Of a DNA stretch of 64,000 bases, positions 58,566-64,000 are shown one piece after another (position 1 is the stretch's first letter; each line of letters begins with the position of its first letter). Position numbers and translations under genes: made by a program. A model generated the notes under the pieces. It did not search any database. It was not told where the DNA came from and saw nothing but the letters and a program-made list of their open reading frames with translations. This stretch comes from Jaapia argillacea MUCL 33604 (Eukaryota > Basidiomycota > Agaricomycetes > Jaapiales > Jaapiaceae). The DNA is taken from assembly GCA_000697665.1 (NCBI GenBank), contig KL197742.1:292544-356543 (forward strand), read 5' to 3'.

Positions 58566-60000
58566 GGTCAGACGGTCCTCTATGGTATGTGCGCCACCCC
58601 ACATATGATCTACACGACCTCTGATCTCGTTGCAGGAATCTATATCCCTATATTTATAGGATGCGCCTATGTGTGTCTCTACGTGCGGCCTCACAGGTAT
58701 CTCCTCATGGCTGCCACCGCGATGTTCGTCCTATGCACCATCCAGGCCATCCTGACATTCTTGACGGTATTATACACCCCGGATATCATTTTTAACACCA
58801 CATGTGAAGCTGGCGTTTGCGTTTCCTGCAAAGGGGATAACCTTGCTCGTGCGAATGAGATCAATATTCAGAACAGACTGGGTTTGGTTGCCATACCGGT
58901 AATTTCTGTGAACCAGTACGTTCGTCTAGTATTCTAATCATCGATGCACATATTGACAGCACCACCTCCAGGCTCATCACGGAGGGATTTTTGGTGCGTC
59001 TCTATCAATATTCCAACTGCCTGCGACAACTCGACCGAATTCGCTGCTGGCAGATCTATCGAGCTTACGTGGTCTGGAAATGCAACATCTGGATCACGGT
59101 TATTCCTACCTTTGCACTCCTGGCTGTTATCGGTAAGTGATCTTCGATTATGGATGTTTATAGCTAACCAAGGTTCCGTCTAGTTTGTAGGTTCATACAA
59201 ACCGATCATCTCGCACATACGTACTTTGCCGGGGTGACGGCTCTTCATAACGATACAATACTTCCCACATCATTTGGACCTGAGCTACCAGACCCGTTGG
59301 GAGAAGTATCGGACATACTTTTGATGACAACCAGTGTTCTTACAACAATTTTGATTGGTATGTTAGTTTAGTGGTTTGCTTGCCGGGTATTGACGTTCAC
59401 CAGCCTCCCGCATCTGGTGGTTGACTCGAGACTTTGATGCAACGCTTGGCAAGCGCGCCACGAAGAAGTACCGTCGAGCGATGCGCCTGATGTAGGTGTT
59501 TATCATTATTCGCCTTTGTGAGGCATTGGCTGAATATTCTGGAGTGTCGAGTCGGGTATGATTTATGCTATATCCATCGTCGCCGATATCGTTTTTGCCT
59601 TGACGTACCCTGACATTTTCCCTGTATGTTGCCCCTCTTCTCGTCTCTGCTTATCTGAGGAGTATGCGATGTATAGGCTATACCCTCGGTCGTCACGAAC
59701 CCAATTGGCGTAGTATAATCGTTCTTTTCGTCATCAATTACTGACTCTTATCTCCCACAGGGAATCATCCCGACACTCAGCATCATTCTTACCAGTCTAA
59801 CCAAGACTGCGGAACAGGGGGCAATCCTTGACCCGAAGCCAGCACCTGTTTACCAGCTTCATTCCACAACGAGAGTGTTGGATTCGGACAAGTCAATATC
59901 TGACGCATTATCGTCCCAACTGGCGGTAGGTGGGAGTGAGTTGTCTGACCGTGGACAACTCCTACCCGAGGTTGGCTGTGGCGGCGGGAAGGTAGATTAG
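58566..60000 (+). CDS. Seven-helix integral membrane protein of an Agaricomycete family, 5' end unresolved
   Basis: Function is unknown. The exons that join in frame give about seven hydrophobic helices: VLYGIYIPIFIGCAYVCLYV, YLLMAATAMFVLCTIQAILT, GLVAIPVISVN with LITEGFL|IYRAYVVW, IWITVIPTFALLAVI, VSDILLMTTSVLTTILIASR, MIYAISIVADIVFAL, and GGIIPTLSIILTSLT. The motif ITEGFLIYRAYVVW after helix 3 is the hallmark of a very large mushroom family of unknown role. The C-terminal tail is hydrophilic. The exon at 58566-58584 (GQTVLYG, then intron) fits the family's N-terminal YG-hydrophobic start, but the true start codon lies further upstream or in an exon I could not define. The protein is likely in the plasma membrane or endomembranes. 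Confidence 0.75.
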
Positions 60001-60620
60001 AGCACGGTTAGCGACATCGACACATAGGTACCACTGAACACCTCATAACATACACTACTATGCCATAGGTACATACCCGTAATGGCGATGACCTCTCCCA
60101 CATTTCCGACTAACCTCTTTTGCTTCTCCCTCACCGTGCTTATTCCCCTTGCCCGGCTTCCGTCGGGATATACCTTCCAAACCCTCTCCCCATCAACATC
60201 TAATTGCCTTCTAGGAAATTCATCATAATAACGCGCGGAACAATGTTGGCCAATAGTTTCGGAACTTGCTCCCGATGCTGGTGCCGTGCTCCAAAGGGTC
60301 GGAGAGGAGGACACCTCGCGATGTCCGGCATCCACCTAAGATATTTCTGGTGGCCAGTCATAGATTGAACTCGACTCAGTGATCCTTTGCGACTTGATTT
60401 CTGATGAGCTCGTTATCTCGCCGCCTCCTCCTTTAGCAGTCAAGCCAGTTCCGTGGAGTATTTCTGGTACTGGTGACCCTTTTATCCAATGTGTCGCAAC
60501 GTTAATAACAAAAATCCAACACGGTCGTGAATAACCGGTAATAACTCCCTTCAATTGTGCCCGAGCCACCGCCGTTGCTAACACGGATAGAAATCGACGG
60601 GAGGGGGAGGGATTACTCAC
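60001..60620 (-). CDS. Doubtful hypothetical gene
   Basis: A minus-strand frame is open over most of this stretch, interrupted once by a stop that could lie in an intron. The right part reads ILHGTGLTAKGGGGEITSSS; the left part reads ARYYDEFPRRQLDVDGERVW and VYPDGSRARGISTVREKQKR, which looks like real protein. A GTGAGT donor near 60620 and an AAAAG acceptor near 60482 could define an intron. Neither end is set, and the frame runs antisense into the 3' end of the seven-helix gene. No family was recognised. Confidence 0.3.
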
Positions 60621-61406
60621 GGAGCACTATCTGAGAGGGAACAGTCAAATCGAATGTTGGATCGGATTTGGTGGGTCTCTCGACTCTCATGGATGGGTGA
60701 GCGCACTGCTATCCTGGGGAAATATGGGTGTCCCGTCGGGCAGGTCAGAACGCCGTTGATTTTTGCGAGTGGTCACAAGGAGGGTACCGCATGGGCCCAT
60801 CCTTGGAGAGCTGTGCATATCTACGAGTCGTTGGCGAGGATGGGCCGGCGAGAACGGGCAGTTGCGATGATCGCAAATAGCCTGGGTGAATGCCAAGAGA
60901 ATACCCTGCTTTCCATGATTCTTATTACACCATTCCAGGAACAGGTCATGGAACGTTTTCCTTGCAAGCTTGCCTTGCTGAACTTTCAACTCTCAGTTGA
61001 AATCAGGTCGAACACTATTTGGAGGGGATTAGGACTTGAATGGAAACCCACGTGGTTTAGAGTTGGCTGTCAAGGCGTCATTCCATGATCCTCGAGGCTG
61101 CATTGAAATGTTGAACTCAAAAGCGCCCAGCATTGAGACAAACTTCCATGATATCAGCAGGTCATCATGAACCTCGTTATGTCTAAAGTTTGTCTCCGCT
61201 GCACAGTTTCGCCGAGTGCGCGTAGCCTATGCCGAGTCTTGGCGTTATCTTTGACGAGAGACTTCTCCCGTGTCCACACCGCCTCTTCTCTCCGACCCCC
61301 CACAATCGTCAGCCTCTCCATATGGAGCAGGGTTTCCTGTTATAAGACACAAAAATACGCAAAACCGTCTCATTTCTGCCCTCTTTGACCTCTGAACGAG
61401 ACTATC
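60621..61406. other. Intergenic region
   Basis: An open frame exists at 60654-61088 (+) but has no splice logic, motif or familiar composition and was not accepted. The right part is the promoter of the first Gly-rich gene. Confidence 0.4.
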
Positions 61407-62400
61407 ATGTTCGTACCGTTTCTGTCCACTCCACGTGACCGAAGTAAACGCAGTCTGTATCGACGGAAAGGTGGGGGTGGTAAAGGTGGAGGAAGTAGTG
61501 GTAAGGGTGGTGGCAGCAGCGGGAGTGGTAGTAAAGGCGGTGGGACAAGCTCTGTGGGTCTCTCTGGCGGAAAGACAGCAAATGGGAAGAGTAGTGCGAC
61601 GGCGTATGGGAGTGGAGGAGGCAAGGTTACGACTATCCCTTCCGGTCAGCCGTTCGCGGGTAGAACGGCTGGAGGTGCGAGTAGGAGTCAGGTGTATGGA
61701 ACGAGGTCTTATGGGAGTGGGTATCCTGGTACGAGCGGGTTGGGAGTTGCTGGGAGAGGGTTTCCATTTTATTTTTGGCCGATTGTTTGGGGTGGTGGTT
61801 TGGGAATAGGGGGAGCGTACTTGTTTGACCATGAGGTGAGTGTTCATCCTGACATGTTTTCGTTCAATCTCTTAACCAACCAACTTGTAGTATGGCGATC
61901 CGACCAATTCGAGTAGACCTGGAGGTGCCTTGTACCAAGCATCATTCATTTCCATCGAACAAAACTCCACATTCCACGTCCTGGCAGACAATTCAACCCT
62001 CACTTCTCTAATCTCCTCCATTCAATCAAATTGTTCATTCGATCTATCATCATCGTCACCCACACCCTCAGCATACTACTCAAACTCTACTTCCCCTCGA
62101 CCTGAACAAGCGATCCAATATTATCGTTCGTCGAGTGTGGTGTTGACACTCGATGGGTATAACAACACTGCGGCACTGACGGCCGGTGCGGATGGGAATG
62201 ATAATGTTACAGTGACGGATGTTCCTTTACCTGGATGGGTGAATGGGACGACGATGGATTGCTTGAACCAGACGATCGGAGCGGCTGTGCCGTTGATTGA
62301 TGGGGCGTCAAGTCTTAGGTGGGGTGCTTCGTCTGGATTAAGTATGGGGGTTCTTGGATTTGGATGGGTGGTTTGGTGGGCGTTGGAGTTAGTTCTGTGA
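61407..62400 (+). CDS. Gly-rich surface-type protein, tandem copy 1
   Basis: Exons 61407-61835 and 61891-62400 give 312 residues. It starts MFVPFLSTPRDRSKRSLYRR and runs into a Gly/Ser/Lys repeat (GGGGKGGGSSGKGGGSSG). Next come an ordered block (GLSGGKTANGKSSATAYGSG, IPSGQPFAGRTAGG), an aromatic hydrophobic segment (GRGFPFYFWPIVWGGGLGIG), and a Ser/Thr/Asn-rich domain with many N-glycosylation sequons (NST, NCS, NTT, NVT, NQT). The C-terminus is hydrophobic (GVLGFGWVVWWALELVL) and could be a GPI signal or membrane anchor. There is no cleavable signal at the N-terminus, so topology is unclear. Similar proteins occur in many Agaricomycetes with no assigned function. A paralogue with the same intron position follows at 63056. 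Confidence 0.88.
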
Positions 62401-63055
62401 TGTGCCATCGTGAGTTTATTCCATTGGTGAAGAAAGATATGTAGGGCCTTTTGGCTGGCACGCAGCCGCATTATGCCATTCGCTTCCTCGACGGGTTTGG
62501 AAAACGCTTCACTCCATACCGTACGTTTACGACCGTTGATAATCTACCATCCACGGCGACCTTTGCATTCCTGGCTTCTATTCTTCACTACTGAAAACAG
62601 AACATCATCCACGAATAGTCCAACCACTTCCAAGTCAGCGACGACACTTACTGTATGCACCAAGGAAGCCCTGGGCAGATTTAGAAGTTGTAGATTCCCT
62701 CCCCCCCCCCGATGTTTCTGTGCACGCTTTGAATAATGTCAACAAACCTGCTTTCGAATGGGGAGACGGTTAACCTCTGCAACTCCGAACGGCGCTTCTG
62801 CGTTGCACAGCCACGTGGCACCAGTGCCCACCAGATTACTAAAATAGGCAACCGAGATTGAGCTGGTAAAGGCTCCAGCCTCCAGGGTGTCTTGGCAGGT
62901 CTTCGTACGCAATGGAAAATTCAACATACGTATCATCGCCTCGGCGCACTCCTTCCCTTCTGCATCCCATGTGGAGGAGCGACATAAATTGTCACGAGTA
63001 CTGGTCCCACAAAAGCTTGAGCTAGCTTTTCTACCATTGACAAGTACTTTGACTC
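62401..63055. other. Spacer between tandem paralogues
   Basis: A short poly-C run lies at about 62699-62711. No gene was recognised. It carries the promoter of the second copy. Confidence 0.5.
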
Positions 63056-64000
63056 ATGTTCGTCCCGTTCTTCACTCGCCGAGAGCAAGACGGCAGACGG
63101 TCACTGTTTCGTCGGAAGGGTGGTGGTGGGAAGGGCGGGGGTAGCGGCGGAAAGGGCGGTGGTAGTAGCGGAAAGGGCGGTGGCAGTGGTGGAAAGGGCG
63201 GTGGTAGCAGCAGTAAAGGTTCTGGCTCGAAAGGTGGTGGAAGCTCCACTACGAAAGGGAAGACATCATCCGTGAGCCTCTCAGGAGGAAAGACGTCCAA
63301 CGGGAAGAGCACTGCGACTCGATATGGGCACGGTGGTGGAAAGAGTATCGTCATCCCCTCTGGCCAATTATTCTCGGGGAGAACCGCAGGTGGGGGTAGT
63401 CGTTCCCAAGTCTTTGGTTCACGATACTATGGGAGTGGATATCCTGGGTATCCTGGGATTGGAGTGGCTGGTAGAGGTTTCCCGTTTTACTTTTGGCCTG
63501 TTGTTTGGGGTGGTGGATTGGGATATGGAGGGTCGTATTTGTATGATCATGAGGTTCGTTTCACCTCCCAATCATCCGTATTTGCTGGCCTCGTAATGAT
63601 TGGATTACAGTATGGTGATCCCACCAACTCGAGTCGACCAGGTGGTGCATTATACCAAGCCACCTTTACCTCAATCGACCAAAACTCAACATTCCACGTC
63701 GTCTCAGACGACTCAACTCTAACCTCCCTAATCACCTCTGTTCAATCCAATTGTTCTTCATCAATCACTTCCTCACCTCCTCCCACCCCCATCCCATATT
63801 ATTCGAACTCGACTAGCCCATTACCGGAACAAGCGATCCAATATTATCGTTCGTCCAGCGTCGTCTTGTCGTTAGATGGGTATAATAACACAGCAGCGCT
63901 CACTGCGGGCTCGGATGGGAATACCAATGTCACGATACCGGACTTACCGTTACCGACGTGGGTTAATGCGACGACGTTGGATTGTTTGAATCAGACTATT
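63056..64000 (+). CDS. Gly-rich surface-type protein, tandem copy 2 (cut by window end)
   Basis: Exon 1 is 63056-63553 and exon 2 runs from 63611 past the window end. It starts MFVPFFTRREQDGRRSLFRR and has a longer Gly/Ser/Lys repeat than copy 1 (six to seven SGGKGGG-type units). It shares the blocks VSLSGGKTSNGKSTATRYG, IPSGQLFSGRTAGGGSRSQV, GRGFPFYFWPVVWGGGLGYG, YGDPTNSSRPGGALYQATFT and QAIQYYRSSSVVLSLDGYNN with copy 1. The intron sits at exactly the same site (HE|YGD). The C-terminal anchor lies outside the window. Confidence 0.88.
   Translation, partial: MFVPFFTRREQDGRRSLFRRKGGGGKGGGSGGKGGGSSGKGGGSGGKGGGSSSKGSGSKGGGSSTTKGKTSSVSLSGGKTSNGKSTATRYGHGGGKSIVIPSGQLFSGRTAGGGSRSQVFGSRYYGSGYPGYPGIGVAGRGFPFYFWPVVWGGGLGYGGSYLYDHEVRFTSQSSVFAGLVMIGLQYGDPTNSSRPGGALYQATFTSIDQNSTFHVVSDDSTLTSLITSVQSNCSSSITSSPPPTPIPYYSNSTSPLPEQAIQYYRSSSVVLSLDGYNNTAALTAGSDGNTNVTIPDLPLPTWVNATTLDCLNQTI

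Noticed and set aside
60654-61088. 144-codon plus-strand frame
   Set aside because: No recognisable motif and composition looks random; a competing minus-strand frame exists in the same stretch.
1-64000. CRISPR arrays, operons or bacterial-type features
   Set aside because: The window is plainly eukaryotic; no regularly spaced direct repeats other than the minisatellite were seen.

Overview
The window is nuclear DNA of a filamentous basidiomycete, most likely an Agaricomycete. The evidence is the very high number of short introns (about 50-75 bp, with CTRAY-type branch sites), compact gene spacing, and several protein types familiar from mushroom genomes: an expanded seven-helix membrane protein family, Gly-rich surface-like proteins ending in a hydrophobic tail, and a P450. 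The species cannot be read from the sequence. All splice models below were derived by eye from reading frame, splice consensus and remembered family sequences.

Layout. 1-3140 is the gag side of a decayed LTR retrotransposon on the minus strand; the rest lies left of the window. 3141-10302 is a gene-poor 7 kb stretch of diverged duplications, a clean 21-bp minisatellite and a tRNA-like fossil. From 10303 the window is gene-dense: SMC1 (+, cohesin), a 1573-residue disordered protein (-), a cytochrome P450 (-), a MYND zinc-finger protein (-), a zinc alcohol dehydrogenase (-), RPS13/uS15 (-) and RPS6/eS6 (+) as a divergent ribosomal pair, a DDX60-type Ski2-like helicase (-), a small membrane protein (-), a possible ZZ-type zinc-finger fragment (+), a Basidiomycota-type protein of unknown function (+), an aldo/keto reductase (+), a HAD phosphatase (-), and myo-inositol oxygenase (-). 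A 3.2 kb stretch without a convincing gene follows. Then comes an apparently complete 3131-bp PIF/Harbinger transposon (49165-52295) with 55-bp inverted repeats, a TCA target duplication, a DDE transposase and a Myb/SANT-like partner gene. To its right lie DHTKD1 (2-oxoadipate dehydrogenase E1-like, +), a seven-helix membrane protein (+), a doubtful minus-strand gene, and two tandem Gly-rich paralogues, the second cut by the window end.

Functional links. Myo-inositol oxygenase makes D-glucuronate and the nearby aldo/keto reductase is of a type that can reduce uronates or other aldoses, so a small sugar-acid neighbourhood is possible but unproven. DHTKD1 (lysine/tryptophan degradation) and the alcohol dehydrogenase both appear to carry mitochondrial presequences. 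The rest is ordinary housekeeping.

The most notable signals are: a 6-nucleotide microexon in DHTKD1 that restores a conserved motif; an alcohol dehydrogenase whose start codon is split by an intron (AT|G), so that splicing decides between a mitochondrial presequence and a short upstream ORF; and the intact-looking Harbinger element.
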